NCBI GenBank assembly: GCA_021613375.1
Contig: CM038721.1
Span: 6,061,486 to 6,125,485 of the forward strand
Direction: 5' to 3'
DNA: 64,000 nt
Source: Megaleporinus macrocephalus
Lineage: Eukaryota > Chordata > Actinopteri > Characiformes > Anostomidae
Shown: positions 43,001-54,619 of the stretch, in pieces
Layout: each line of letters begins with the position of its first letter
Numbering within the stretch: the stretch's first letter is position 1
Made by a program: the position numbers and the translations under genes
Notes under the pieces: generated by a model
What the model was told of the DNA's origin: nothing
Databases searched by the model: none
The model's input: the letters and a program-made list of their open reading frames with translations, nothing else

Positions 43001-43889
43001 TGCATAATACTACATATTGTCAGAATCAATTAATAAACATGTGCTAAATCAGGCCCAACGCATTCATCATTCATGGTAGCCATCGGCCTCGTCCTTACCG
43101 CACGCCTTCCTGTAATGTGAGGATCAAAACACTGCGGGGAAGTGATTTGTCATGATCTGACGCTAGCGTCTACGATTCTGCTGAGCGCTCGCGAAGCTGG
43201 GGCAAAGGTTAAGGTCCTCAGGCGAATCTTTACAGCCATATGCAAAGGTTTGGACGCCCCTGGTCGAATGACATGCTCAGTAGATTTGATGTTGTTGGGA
43301 ACAGACTCTGAATGCTGTATGCAAACGAGCAGCAATTGTGTAGAAGACGTGTTTGCTTATTTACACTCGCCCGAACTATGGAATACAACTGTACGCTCCG
43401 CTGCTCCTGGAGGGCTTGTTTTTTTCCCCCTTGCTCTCCTGGGTCAGGTGGGGTAAGAAGCCCCCGCAGCCCTGATTAATAGCTCGCTCCAGAACCTCGT
43501 TACTTGTGTCTCTAATCAAATCCACGCCCCATGTCTGGAGAGCGGAGGATGCAACCCGAGTGCTCGGGAACATCTGTCGGGGCCGAGCTTGACAGGGAGA
43601 GCTGTCACGGAGAGTTTATGCACAGGGGAGGAGAGAGTGAACAGCAGGTACGGCAGACAGGAATCTCAAATGGGAGATGACATGAGGAAAAAATACGGCA
43701 CATAGCCATGGAGACAAAACACCGCCAATCGGAGTGGGAGTTCCTCAGCAAGCTGTAGACGTATGAGCCAAAACTGCTCAGGAATCAGTTAACTCTTTGA
43801 ATGGTCATATCAAGCTTTTGTTGCTCGGTCGTTCTCCTGTTACAGCGAGCGTCCAACCAAAAATACAGTATTGCTTGTATGACTATAAA
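43001..43889. other. repeat-free block, possible conserved non-coding DNA
   Basis: 43080-43760 has higher GC and complexity, e.g. CCCTGATTAATAGCTCGCTC and CTCTAATCAAATCCACGCCC. A 104-codon frame at 43142-43456 lacks splice signals or motifs. Confidence 0.3.
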
Positions 43890-46235
43890 TTATTACCATT
43901 CATTACTCAGGTAGAAGTATAGATACTAGGGTTTAAAAGTATTAACTCAAGCTTTTTTCTAAAGTAAAAGTGTAAGAGTACTGCTTTCAGAACTACTTAA
44001 AGTATAAAAGTAAAAGTAATGTGAGGAAAAAATGCTATTAAGGACAAAAGCTTAGGCCGCACAGGGGTCTATAGTGTACTAGCCCACCTCCCCCCAAAGA
44101 CCCCATTTTTCTAAAAGCCATAATGACTATAATGTTATATAAAAATTTTAATGTTGATAAATTTGGGATGCGCTAGGCTTCCGGTTTCAGCCGCATATAC
44201 GCCCATTGAACATGAATGTAGTTTAGTACAATGTAAATATATTAAAGAAGCATATCAGTGTACTACTGAACATTAACGTGTTTCATAGAGCAGAAGATAT
44301 GATGACTAGTTGTCTATAAGTATTGTAATGAAGTCAAACTTCAAAGACATGTTATCAATAATCTTTACTGGAATGTAAATGTACATGAATGAAAACAAGC
44401 TGAAATGAAATAGGAGTAACATGACTATGTTTAAAATGTAAGGAGTAGAAAGTACTGATAATGGAGTGTAAATGTAAGGAGTAGAAAGTACTGATAATGT
44501 AGTGTAAATGTAAGGAGTACAAAGTACTGATAATGGAGTGTAAATGTAAGGAGTAGAAAGTACTGATAATGGAGTGTAAATGTAAGGAGTAGAAAGTACA
44601 GATTATAGAGTGTAATTGTAAGGAGTAGAAGGTACAGATAATGGAGTGTAAATGTAAGGAGTAGAAAGTACAGATAATGGAGTGTAAATGCAAGGAGTAG
44701 AAAGTACAGATAATGGAGTGTAAATGTAAGGAGTAGAAAGTACTGATAATGGAGTGTAAATGTAAGGAGTAGAAAGTACTGATAATGGAGTGTAAATGTA
44801 AGCAGTAGAAAGTACTGATAATGGAGTGTAAATATAAGGAGTAGAAAGTACCAATAATGGAGTGTAAATGTAAGGAGTAGAAAGTACTGATAATGGAGTG
44901 TAAATGTAAGGAGTAGAAAGTACTGATAATGGAGTGTAAATGTAAGGAGTAGAAAGTACTGATAATGGAGTGTAAATGTAAGGAGTAGAAAGTACAGATT
45001 ATAGAGTGTAAATGTAAGGAGTAGAAAGTACAGATAATGGAGTGTAATTGTAAGGAGTAGAAGGTACAGATAATGGAGTGTAAATGTAAGGAGTAGAAAG
45101 TACAGACAATGGAGTGTAAATGTAAGGAGTAGAAAGTACAGATAATGGAGTGTAAATGTAAGGAGTAGAAAGTACAGATAATGGAGTGTAAATGTAAGGA
45201 GTAGAAAGTACTGATAATGGAGTGTAAATGTAAGGAGTAGAAAGTACTGATAATAGAGTGTAAATGTAAGGAGTAGAAAGTACTGATAATGGAGCGTAAA
45301 TGTAAGCAGTAGAAAGTACTGATAATGGAGTGTAAATATAAGGAGTAGAAAGTACCGATAATGGAGTGTAAATGTAAGGAGTAGAAAGTACTGATAATGG
45401 AGTGTAAATGTAAGTAGTAGAAAGTACTGATAATGGAGTGTAAATGTAAGGAGTAGAAAGTACTGATAATGGAGTGTAAATGTAAGGAACAAAAAGTACA
45501 GACAGTGTAGTGTAAATGTAAGGAGTAGAAAGTACTGATAATGGAGTGTAAATGTAAGGAGTAGAAAGTACAGATAATGGAGTGTAAATGTAAGGAGTAG
45601 AAAGTACTGATAATAGAGTGTAAATGTAAGGAGTAGAAAGTACTGATATTGGAGTGTAAAAGTAAGGAGTAGAAAGTACTGATAATAGAGTGTAAATGTA
45701 AGGAGTAGAAAGTACCGATAATTGAGTGTAAATGTCAGGAGTAGAAAGTACTGATAATGGAGTGTAAATGAATGGAGTAGAAAGTAGCGATAATGGAGTG
45801 TAAATGTAAGGAGTAGAAAGTAATGATAATGGAGTGTAAATGTAAGGAGTAGAAAGTACTGATAATGGAGTGTAAATGTAAGGAGTAGAAAGTACCGATA
45901 ATTGAGTGCAAATGTCAGGAGTAGAAAGTACTGATAATGGAGTGTAAATGAATGGAGTAGAAAGTACCGATAATGGAGTGTAAATGTAAGGAGTAGAAAG
46001 TAATGATATTGGAGTGTAAATGTAAGGAGTAGAAAGTACTGATAATGGAGTGTAAATGTAAGGAGTAGAAAGTACTGATAATGGAGTGTAAATGTAAGGA
46101 GTAGAAAGTACTGATTATGGAGTGTAAATATAAAGAGTAGAAATAAAAAGTCAGCTGATAATTTATTACTCCAGTAAAGTATAAATAACCAACTTTTCTA
46201 CTTAAGTAAGGCACCAAATTATTTGTACTTACTCT
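43890..46235. mobile_element. DNA-transposon-like repeat expanded by an internal satellite
   Basis: Left flank (TTAAAAGTATTAACTCAAGC, AAGTATAAAAGTAAAAGTAA) and right flank (TCAGCTGATAATTTATTACT, CTCCAGTAAAGTATAAATAA, TTTCTACTTAAGTAAGGCAC) match a common fish element with AAGTAAAAGTACT words at both ends. The middle is the 36-bp array. An unrelated-looking stretch lies at 44040-44435. Confidence 0.6.
44438..46142. repeat. 36-bp minisatellite, about 47 units
   Basis: Unit AGTACTGATAATGGAGTGTA + AATGTAAGGAGTAGAA. Because 36 is a multiple of three and the minus-strand unit has no stop, a 353-codon frame (44431-45492) exists with a 12-residue period; it is not a gene. Larger repeats: a block with AATGTAAGCAGTAGAA then AATATAAGGAGTAG recurs 504 bp apart (about 44797 and 45301, 14 units), and a block with GAGTGYAAATGTCAGG then AATGAATGGAG recurs 180 bp apart (5 units). 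Confidence 0.96.
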
Positions 46236-46499
46236 GCTGCTAGTCTATTAGTATCCATTGCCAGTGTTTTAACAGTGTTTGGTTGGATATCCCATTATAC
46301 AGTGTTATTCCTGGAATGTGTTTAAAACTGTAGGTACCAAGTAAACAAGACATTGTGGCAACAGGAAATGGGAAATATAGCAGAGCAAGAAAGTGCTCTA
46401 TTATTGAACACAGCATCAGAGGACAACCAGAGCTCGCTGCCAGGAAGCAGGCAGGTCACTTCTACCAACACACTTCCAGCAGGCAGCCCCACACAGGGT
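46236..46499. other. unassigned sequence
   Basis: No feature recognised. Confidence 0.35.
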
Positions 46500-46625
46500 G
46501 CTGGAGGTGTGCTGGAGGTCAGGGATCCAGCCTTGTGACCACAAGGTTGCTGCTTTGATTCCCTCTGCCGATAGAACCTGACTGAAGTGCCCTTGAGCAA
46601 GACACCTAACCCTCAACTGAGGAGC
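46500..46625 (-). mobile_element. widespread fish interspersed repeat fragment
   Basis: GTGACCACAAGGTTGCTGCT, TTGATTCCCTCTGCCGATAG, ACTGAAGTGCCCTTGAGCAA and GACACCTAACCCTCAACTGA are the complement-side landmarks of the repeat at 19091-19320. The GGTTGCTGCTTTGATTCCC stretch resembles a tRNA-type B box, hinting at a SINE, but I see no A box. Confidence 0.6.
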
Positions 46626-47480
46626 CTCAAATGCTATGGATAGTGCTAGCCACTAGCACACTAGCTCCAAACAAGTGTGCTTGTGGTTCTAAGTTCTAAA
46701 ATTCTTCGAAAGACTTCAATTCTTTAAAAGTGGTTTGCAATGGCTTGCCTGCTCAGCAAACCACGCTGCCAGTGACTGCTTGAAGCATCTCTGGAGGACC
46801 ACAGTCAATGTTGCCAGGCCACTGGCTGCTGTCCAGGCATCCTCAGTGGCCATTTTTTTGTCATCCCCCTGTCATCATATCATATTGCCTCTTCCACATT
46901 CCTCTGTGCTCCTTCTTTGCAGTATCCTGCCAAACTTGGTCCTCTCTACTGTGTCGTCGCTGAAATTATGGTAGCTCCTCTCCTCTCCAGACTGCTAAGA
47001 CTGACTACTAGAGTCTATACTTGAGAACTTTGTTCGTTAACCAATAGATCTTGGGTTCAGCGTTCCTCCTCAACCAAATTCTGATCCTTCTCACCTGATT
47101 ACTGTTTCTGCAGAAAGTATTTAATCTCAGACTTCATAGGGAAGTATTGCCCAACTCCACTGTTGCACACTGGATGGTTCTGATTCTGGGAAGATCTTTT
47201 GACAAAAAAAATGTTAAGCATTAAGTTTGCACCAACAATAAAATTAGGGTTTTTTTAGGTTTTTCTTATATAATTGATATAAAAAGGGAAATAACCCTTA
47301 ATAAAATAAGTGAAATTTACTTTGAATAATAAGTCCCAGTGTAAAACACAGATTATTCATTGGTTTATTTATTATTATAAGTGCAATGAACTTTTAAAGC
47401 TGGCTAGGTTACTTAAAAATGATATCTGTTATAAAGTCAATTAGAATAATTTCCTATTAATGACTATATTTTATCTTTTT
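46626..47480. other. unassigned sequence
   Basis: No repeat family or gene-like frame recognised; AT-rich after 47200. Confidence 0.35.
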
Positions 47481-48232
47481 TTTTCAGACGACACCAGACA
47501 TAACCACCACAGTCTGGTCATAAAGTGAAACCAGCGTTGAAAGAAAGAAACTCATTTTCTTTGAGCAAACTGGAAAAATGTGGAACCCGGTGATGTGAGC
47601 TATAGCTAGACATGATCCATGGCCTGCATCCAAGCTAACGAGCGTTCTTTGATGAACAGATGCAGTCTGCCTATACATATACATCTGAGCTGGAGCGGCC
47701 TGTTCATGTAGCCACCATATCCGTTTCCCATTCACATTGTTTCCAGCGAGGCCGACACAGATGTTTTCTAGCTCTAGAGGAAATGTCTGCCTGGGGAAAC
47801 TATTGCTTCAGTCTAAATACGCCAGTTGCTGTTGGAAAATAAGTTATTCACTTGGCCTAAACGGATTGTCCAGTCGCAAAACGACATTAAAGCACTGAGC
47901 AGCTTTCCAGAGAACTACCTCGCAAATGTTCTCGCACTTCTGTGCTTGCCTGCCTGTTTCATCCACCAATGTTTTTTTTTTTTTCCTCACAGTTTTTTGC
48001 TCTATTTACTGTAAATCCACTCAGTTACCAACATGACATGGGTTATTTCGTAGTTTCCTGTTCTTTCTTTTGCAATTCTACAAGCTATTAAAATTGACTC
48101 CATTCATTTCTCAAATATTCCAACATAATTCAGTGGTTGAGCTAAATAACCAATGAACCTACACGTGTCATCGGAGTTCTCATATGTGATGTTGAAGACG
48201 GTAATCACACACATTGACACATTGCTGGCACT
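47481..48232. other. repeat-free block, possible conserved non-coding DNA
   Basis: 47590-47960 is complex (e.g. GGCCTGTTCATGTAGCCACC, ATATCCGTTTCCCATTCACA). A strong acceptor-like tract (TTATCTTTTTTTTTCAG) ends at 47487, but every frame after it closes within about 41 bp, so no exon is called. Confidence 0.3.
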
Positions 48233-48714
48233 TACACTACTGTGCAAGTCTTAGGCACCTGCTTAAAAGCCGTTATCTGATCAATAAGTGTATGTTCACC
48301 AGTAAGAACAGCAGATCTGATTAGAACAGATGTAAATACATACATACATACAATACAAAGTAACATGAATATGTTATTGTGAGAGAAGTAGATCATATCT
48401 TGAGCTCCAGTTTGAAGAACAAAGTTAGGTTCCAGATTTCTCCTGGACGCCCCAGACATTGTAAGAATGTGTTCAGTTCCTTCAGCAGCAATCTTGATTT
48501 AGCTTAATGAAGTACTGAGCAGTCAAAGCAGGTATTAGATGAGAACTGTAAATAATACTGGGTTGTTTATGGGAGAAATTTGGAAAGGGTTAAATATGCA
48601 CACTGACATATGGAAAAGCACTACTTACTTTGTTTAATATTTAAATAATAAAGTGTTTTGATTTTCAAATATAATAATGTCCACAAGTGCTTCAAACTTT
48701 TAAACAGTACTGTA
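48233..48714 (+). mobile_element. MITE family D, copy 2, both ends present
   Basis: Left end TACACTACTGTGCAAGTCTT and right end AAACTTTTAAACAGTACTGT form inverted repeats; 482 bp. Interior has CATTGTAAGAATGTGTTCAG, CAGCAGCAATCTTGATTTAG and GCAGGTATTAGATGAGAACT. No reading frame. Tc1/mariner-like. Confidence 0.85.
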
Positions 48715-48749
48715 AGTTTTAATCTAAAGTCCTTTTAAATTTGCTTGTA

Positions 48750-48895
48750 TGTTTTCATTCGGACCATGTGATGGACTGGCGACCTGTCCATGGTGTACCC
48801 CGCCTCCGCCCGATGACACAGGGATTGCTTCCAGCCCCCCTTGTGACCCCAACTAACAGGATAAAGCAGAAGATAATGGATGGCTGGATGGATGT
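48750..48895 (+). mobile_element. fish interspersed repeat with ATGGATGG tail, fragment
   Basis: GTGATGGACTGGCGACCTGT, CCATGGTGTACCCCGCCTCC, GCCCGATGACACAGGGATTG and AAGATAATGGATGGCTGGAT; the 3' part of the 34745 family. Confidence 0.8.
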
Positions 48896-49090
48896 TTTCA
48901 TTCGTAGAGCACTTTGAATGACCACAGCGTATGAAAGGTGCTATAGAAAGAAAGTTGCCTTCATTTGCCTTTCAGCTCGCTGCATGTAGTTGTCCAGCAA
49001 AAATAGGTTTTTAAATTAAAATAAGGTGTATTTTATGCATCATATTCTTTGTATTATCACAACTACTCTATGTAATAACTTTGAACACGC

Positions 49091-49374
49091 AGTGTGTTTA
49101 TTTAACCCTTTCCGAGCTTCTCCTTGTGGAAATAACCCAGTATTATTTATGTCTGGGGCGTCCAGGAGAAATCTGGAACCTAACTTTGTTCTTCAAACTG
49201 GATCTCAAGATATGATCTACTTCTCTCACAATAACATATTCATGTTACTTTGTATTGTATGTATGATTATTTACATCTGTTCTAATCAGATCTGCTGTTC
49301 TTTCTGGTGAACATACACTTATTGATCAGGTAAAAAGTTCTAAACACTCAGCTTAGGCTTTGGCACAGTAGTGT
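49091..49374 (-). mobile_element. MITE family D, copy 3 (internally deleted)
   Basis: TTTATTTAACCCTTTCCGAG runs through CAGTATTATTTA and jumps directly to TGTCTGGGGCGTCCAGGAGA, missing about 120 bp present in the other copies. Right end TTTGGCACAGTAGTGTA. Confidence 0.82.
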
Positions 49375-49533
49375 ATTTACACATGCAGCTTATCTCTTAT
49401 GTGACTGGAACATCTAATGATTCATAGCACAAGATATTCCTAAAACTCAAGTTTGGCTGTGTTGCTATGCTTCTGTATGTCTCTGTATTCAGGCATTACA
49501 CTAGTTTGTTTTGATCTGGACTGTGATATCAGT
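49375..49533 (+). repeat. flank block of MITE-D, copy 1 of 3
   Basis: ACATGCAGCTTATCTCTTAT, GTGACTGGAACATCTAATGA, GTATGTCTCTGTATTCAGGC and CTGGACTGTGATATC match 51321-51604 and the complement of 53775-54040, but about 60 bp in the middle and the last 70 bp are missing. Confidence 0.87.
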
Positions 49534-50454
49534 ATTTTAGGCTCCTGGTCTCTGGGACCAGTGTCATGAACAAATTGGACTGTTTACATATTAATGATGT
49601 AATTATGGAAAATTCTATAATTTTTTAATCCTCTTTAATCTGGTACTTTGTGTGGTCCAAAGTCCAAAGTAATTATTTCAGGTCAAATTAGGATGAAGTA
49701 ACGAGACAGTCTAATTAAGGCCCTGCCCACATGGTATATCCCAATGTTTTCTTATTTGTTTGTTTTTAAATACTTGGTTTTTAACAAAAACAACCTGAAA
49801 ATTCTCTTTCCTGTGGACGTGCAGGATACAGGTTCCAAAAAAAAAGAAAAAAGAAAAAGACCGACATCACAACATTAACGTGGACATAGTTGTTGTTTTG
49901 AATTTAATGAGCATGCAGAAATCTGTCTGGCTAGACAATTTTGCGGGGTTGATAACATGTTTGTAACTGAACTCAGCTTCACTTTTCCATTAAAGCGGAG
50001 CTGCTAGAATCTTCTGCTGCACTCCAGTTCTTTTAATTAGGGTGTCAGCTCAACTGCAAATCCTAAAGCAACATCATGTAATGATTTCACCCTAAAATAA
50101 CATTTTCAAAGTCGTTCTAATGATACTCTGACTTGGAACAGGGAAGAACCGTGTCTCTGTTGTTCCCACTCCGGGCCTGCTATAGCTGTATGTCACCTTA
50201 GAGGAGCAGGACTGAGACCTGTCCACGTCAACAACACACCAACAACTGAAGGTCTTCAGCTAGCTTGGTGTTCCCAGCATGGACATTATGCTGGACTAGA
50301 GACCAACAGAGAGAGTGATGAAGCTAGAGACCAGAGTGAGAGCTCTGGACATGAGACATCCAGGCGAGAAGGCTGTAACTGTGTCATCCTTGTCTATCTT
50401 CTGTGGTTTTCCCAGATGCCCAAAGTCATCTAACCTCAGTCTTGAGGTTATGGC
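49534..50454. other. non-coding block
   Basis: Oligo-A run at 49838-49860. 50000-50130 is complex with TTCTTTTAATTAGGGTGTCA. No gene-like frame. Confidence 0.3.
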
Positions 50455-50640
50455 ATTAAAAAGCTGATTTTCCAAACAGGAAGATTTTATTTACTCAGCA
50501 AAACACTTTATTATTTAAATATTAAACAGTATTAATACAGTAAATAGTGCTTTTACATACGTCAGTGTGTTTATTTAACCCTTTCCAAGCTTCTCCTTGT
50601 GGAAACAAACCAGTATTATTTACAGTTCTCATCTAATAAG
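50455..50640 (-). mobile_element. MITE family D, copy 4 (truncated)
   Basis: AAAAGCTGATTTTCCAAACA, GGAAGATTTTATTTACTCAG and TTTATTTAACCCTTTCCAAG, stopping after CTCATCTAATA. A fuller copy follows at 50796. Confidence 0.8.
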
Positions 50641-50795
50641 TTTGGTCAGTCAGTGTCCAGTATCTCTTGATGACTAGGCTGCAAAAGGTGGAATCTTAAT
50701 CTTGACAGGTAATATGATCTTATATCTAATTGAGATTTTATAGTTCTGCTCTTTGTTGTAACCTTTACTTACCTGCATGTCTACATATTTTTGCT

Positions 50796-51320
50796 TGTTT
50801 TATGCAAAAGTTTGAGGCACTTGGGGACGTTATTATGTTTAAAAAGATGATTTTTGAGACAGGAAGCTTTTATTTACTCAGTAAACACTTTATTATTGAA
50901 ATATTAAACAGTTTTAATAGAGTAAGTAGAGCTTTTACATACATCAGTGTGTTTATTTAAGCCTTTCCAAGCTTCTCCTTCTATAAACAACCCAGTATTA
51001 TTTACAGTTCTCATCTAATACCTGCTTTAACTGCTCAGTACTTCATTAAGCTAAATCAAGATTGCTGCTGAAGGAACTGAATACATTCATACAATGTCTG
51101 GGGCGTCCAGGAGAAATCTGGAACCTAACTTTGTTCTTCAAACTGGAGCTCAAGATCTGATCTACTTCTCTCATAATAAGATATTCATGTTACTTTGTAC
51201 TGTATGTATGATTATTTACATCTGTTCTAATCAAGTCTGGTGTTCTTACTGGTAAACATACACTTATTGATCAGATAAAGACTTTTAAAATATCAGCTTA
51301 GGCTTTGGCACAGTAGTGTA
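50796..51320 (-). mobile_element. MITE family D, copy 5
   Basis: Left end GCAAAAGTTTGAGGCACTTG, interior AAGATTGCTGCTGAAGGAAC and ATGTCTGGGGCGTCCAGGAG, right end TTTGGCACAGTAGTGTA. Forms most of the left arm of the inverted duplication. Confidence 0.87.
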
Positions 51321-51604
51321 TATACACATGTAGCTTATCTCTAATGTGACTGGAACATCTGATGATTTATAGCACAAGATGTTCCTAAAACTCAAGTGCG
51401 GCTGTATTTAATTTGTTATGATGTTTCTATATAGGCAGCCTTCAGATAGAGTGTTGCTGTGCGTCTGTATGTCTCTGTATTCAGACATTACACTAGTTTG
51501 TTTTGGTCTGGACTGTGATATCGACTGAGTAAAGTCTAGATATGTGCAGATCCTCAATGCAAACCACATATAATTAAGCAGTGTGGGCAGTTTCTCTGGG
51601 CTTC
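50841..51604 (+). repeat. inverted duplication, left arm (764 bp)
   Basis: Covers MITE-D copy 5 and the flank block to CAGTTTCTCTGGGCTTC. Its reverse complement is at 53775-54522 with only scattered differences. Confidence 0.9.
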
Positions 51605-51705
51605 TCTGTGCATCTGTTCTAATGATATCTGGTGTTCTTACTGGTGGAAATATGATTATTGCTAAGATAAAGATTTTTAAATAATTTTGTACAGTAGTTT
51701 AGGAT
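51605..51705 (-). mobile_element. MITE family D, copy 6 (end fragment)
   Basis: CATCTGTTCTAATGATATCT, GGTGTTCTTACTGGTGGAAA and TTTTGTACAGTAGTTTAGGA; only the terminal 100 bp. Confidence 0.72.
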
Positions 51706-53390
51706 CATTTTACTTTCCGAGATATAATTTTGTGCAATGTAAGCCTTAAAAGTTTTGACCTCCTATGGTATAGTTCAAATTATTACTCTACCTCTTAAAA
51801 AGGAAGTGCAGTTAGAAGAACTCGAAAAGCTCTATTTCTTTGGTTGATCTTGACTTGACAGTATCAAGTTGGGAATTTTCTGTCTATTTTTGCTTTTATT
51901 TTCTGACAGGAATCAGATTTTGAGATTATGTGAAGCATCACTGCATTATGGGTCTGCACACTCACAACATTCTACCTGAGCTGTACGGTGGTAACGCCCT
52001 CTACTGGGCTGGCATGCACATGTGTATGTTTTTAAAGTCATTTTTGGGCTGTAAAAGAAAGTAATGATTCTACTGGTTTTACTTTGCGCCTATTTTACTG
52101 TTAACCCATTTTTCACATCAGCTGTCAGATTTTACAGTTAGAAGGCCAAGTATAAAGTTGATAGAGCGAGTAAGCAAGCAGGGGCGATTATAGGCTTAGA
52201 GGTTTAGGGGTGCTTCTCACCCAAATAAGAACTGTTCATAAAAAAAGTCATTTTGGAACATCAATCCGAAATTAGTGACTGGAAAGACACCATAACATCT
52301 TAGCCATAAAAACCTTAGATCACAAAGCTTAGTTTACAAATGTATTAAGACATTTTATTAAATATAACAAAAATATATGTCATTTGAGAGAGACATAAAG
52401 GCAATCCCATGATGCAACACAGGCTATTTTAAAATGTGACTAATTTTGATTCTCTCTAGAGTTTTAATATGTTTCTGGTCATATAATCACACAAAACAGT
52501 ATTTTATTATCAACTCTGTAACAAGTCCTTCACCATTTACAGTTTTATACTCGAGACATTAGCACTTATACTAGCGGATTTTCAATCCTCTGGCTATTGT
52601 TTTGGATGCTGGCTGGTAGCTTAGCAACCAGCTAAACCATGACACTGTCCCTCTCTAACTAGAGTGTCTCAGTAATCTGTTTTATGAGGAGAGATGAGGA
52701 GAGAACGCTGCTACTTAAACAGCTGCTACCTAGACAGCCTACTTAGACACTCACTAGTTTTTGAGACACACCCAAAGACTTTCTCAAATTTTAGGATCCT
52801 TAAATACACTGTCCACTGAGGTTCAGGTTCCTTCCTTTGGCTGAACTATGAGGAAGCATTGAAAGGTTCCTCAGCCGCTAAGACAATCCCTTGATGCACC
52901 GCATGCAAACCTTTTTTCAACATGGTGGGCACCAGAGGAGCTACGAGCGGTGAAGTAATTTTTAAATATAAGTTATCAGCAAGCAGTACACGTCTTCTTG
53001 TTAACTCTATCTTCTCACTCTATTTTGATGCCATGCTGGTGATGGAGGTGGGATCGCTCCCTTCAACAGTCTGGAGAAGGTGCTACCATAAACTCAGCAA
53101 TGGCACAGTAGAGAGGACCAGTTTCATATACTGCAATGAAGGAGCACCATGGAACGCAGAGGAAGCAACATGTTGAGAAGGTTTTGATACAGACCCAACA
53201 AGTAGCATCGTTTGAGTCAGAGTGAGCAGATGCCCAATCAAAAAAGACAACAACAATGAAAAGAAAGGCCAGTGAGTGGTCAGAATTATTGATATTGAGC
53301 CCATCGATGCTAATGAGGCATCAAATACAGCCCATAGACTACAGACATCAGTCTGAACTTTCTCTCCACCTTTGAAACACTGGGAGCTAC
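51706..53390. other. non-repetitive spacer of the inverted duplication
   Basis: About 1.7 kb with no recognised repeat or gene. An 84-codon frame at 52922-53176 lacks motifs or splice signals. Confidence 0.35.
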
Positions 53391-53774
53391 TTTACTTATT
53401 TCATTCCTGCCATTCCCACCAAACCCTACGAGAGACGAATGGCAGGGCCTGCGTGATTGTGGCCATTGATGAACGAATGCATAAATAAGCAGATGCGTCC
53501 CCGCCGTTTGGAGACATCTCAGTCATTAGTGGCAATTTTCCCCCTACACATCCTCCAGTCGGCAAAGCGTCCACAGGCGAGGGCTTTATAGGGAAGGCGA
53601 AGTGAGGATGCTATTTAGGAACGCATGGGAGTGTCTCCCTCTCATGCTAATTTATCCTCTTTATAGCCGGCCTAATGAAATTATCCCCCTTGGGCAATGC
53701 CAGAGAATTAGCACTAATGTGTTCACTTATCATTGTTCATCCTGGTGCCAAAAGAAAACACATTTCAATGCTCC
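53391..53774. other. possible conserved non-coding element
   Basis: Complex block with CTCATGCTAATTTATCCTCT, GGCCTAATGAAATTATCCCC, GAGAATTAGCACTAATGTGT, GATGAACGAATGCATAAATA. Ends exactly where the right arm of the inverted duplication begins. Confidence 0.35.
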
Positions 53775-54522
53775 GAAGCCCAGAGAAACTGCCCACACTG
53801 CTTAATTATATGTGGTTTGCATTGAGGATCTGCACATATCTAGACTTTACTCAGTCGATATCACAGTCCAGACCAAAACAAACTAGTGTAATGTCTGAAT
53901 ACAGAGCCTCTATCTGAAGGCCGCCTATATAGAGACATCATAACAAAAAACAAATACAGCCTCACTTGAGTTTTAGGAACATCTTGTGCTTTGAATCATT
54001 AGATGTCCCAGTCACATTAGACATAAGCTACATGTGTATATACACTACTGTGCCAAAGCCTAAGCTGAGTGTTTAAAAGTCTTTATATCAGCAATAAGTG
54101 TGTGTTCACCAGCAAGAACAGCAGATATGATTAGAACAGATGTAAATAATCATACATACAATACAAAGTAACATGAATATCTTATTGTGAAAGAAGTAGA
54201 TCATATCTTGAGCTCCAGTTTGAAGAACAAAGTGTAGTTCCAGATTTTTCCTGGACGCCCCAGACATTGTATGAATGTGTTCAGTTCCTTCAGCAGCAAT
54301 CTTGATTTAGCTTAATGAAGTACTGAGCAGTAAAAGCAGGTATTAGATGAGAACTGGAAATAATACAGGGTTGTTTATAGAAGGAGAAGCTTGGAAAGGG
54401 TTAAATAAACACACTGACGTATGTAAAAGCACAACTTACTCTATTAATACTGGTTGAATATTTTAATAATAAAGTGTTTACTGAGTAAATAAAATCTTCC
54501 TGTCTGCAAAATCAGCTTTTTT
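53775..54522 (-). repeat. inverted duplication, right arm (748 bp)
   Basis: Reverse complement of 50841-51604: starts GAAGCCCAGAGAAACTGCCC, passes through the flank block, then MITE-D, to AAATCTTCCTGTCTGCAAAA. The spacer is 2,170 bp. Confidence 0.9.
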
Positions 54523-54533
54523 AATACAATAGC

Positions 54534-54536
<3 letters not shown>
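54041..54536 (+). mobile_element. MITE family D, copy 7 (right end replaced by TA tract)
   Basis: Left end TACACTACTGTGCCAAAGCC; interior as in the other copies; stops at TTAATACAATAGCG where a (TA)n tract begins. Confidence 0.86.

Positions 54537-54606
<70 letters not shown>
54537..54606. repeat. (TA)n microsatellite between two MITEs
   Basis: 70 bp of TA, then a short CACACACAC run, between MITE-D and a Tc1 MITE. Confidence 0.96.

Positions 54607-54613
<7 letters not shown>

Positions 54614-54619
<6 letters not shown>

Noticed and set aside
44431..45492. A 353-codon minus-strand reading frame with a perfect 12-residue repeat
   Set aside because: It lies wholly in the 36-bp minisatellite; 36 is divisible by three, so any stop-free unit gives a long frame. 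No start context, flanking exon or non-repeat coding sequence.
46540..46570. tRNA gene or SINE promoter
   Set aside because: Only a B-box-like stretch is present; no A box, no cloverleaf and no CCA-adjacent structure.
47488..47528. Terminal exon after a strong acceptor (TTTTTTTTTCAG)
   Set aside because: All frames close within 41 bp, no upstream exon is visible, and poly-T plus CAG is common by chance.
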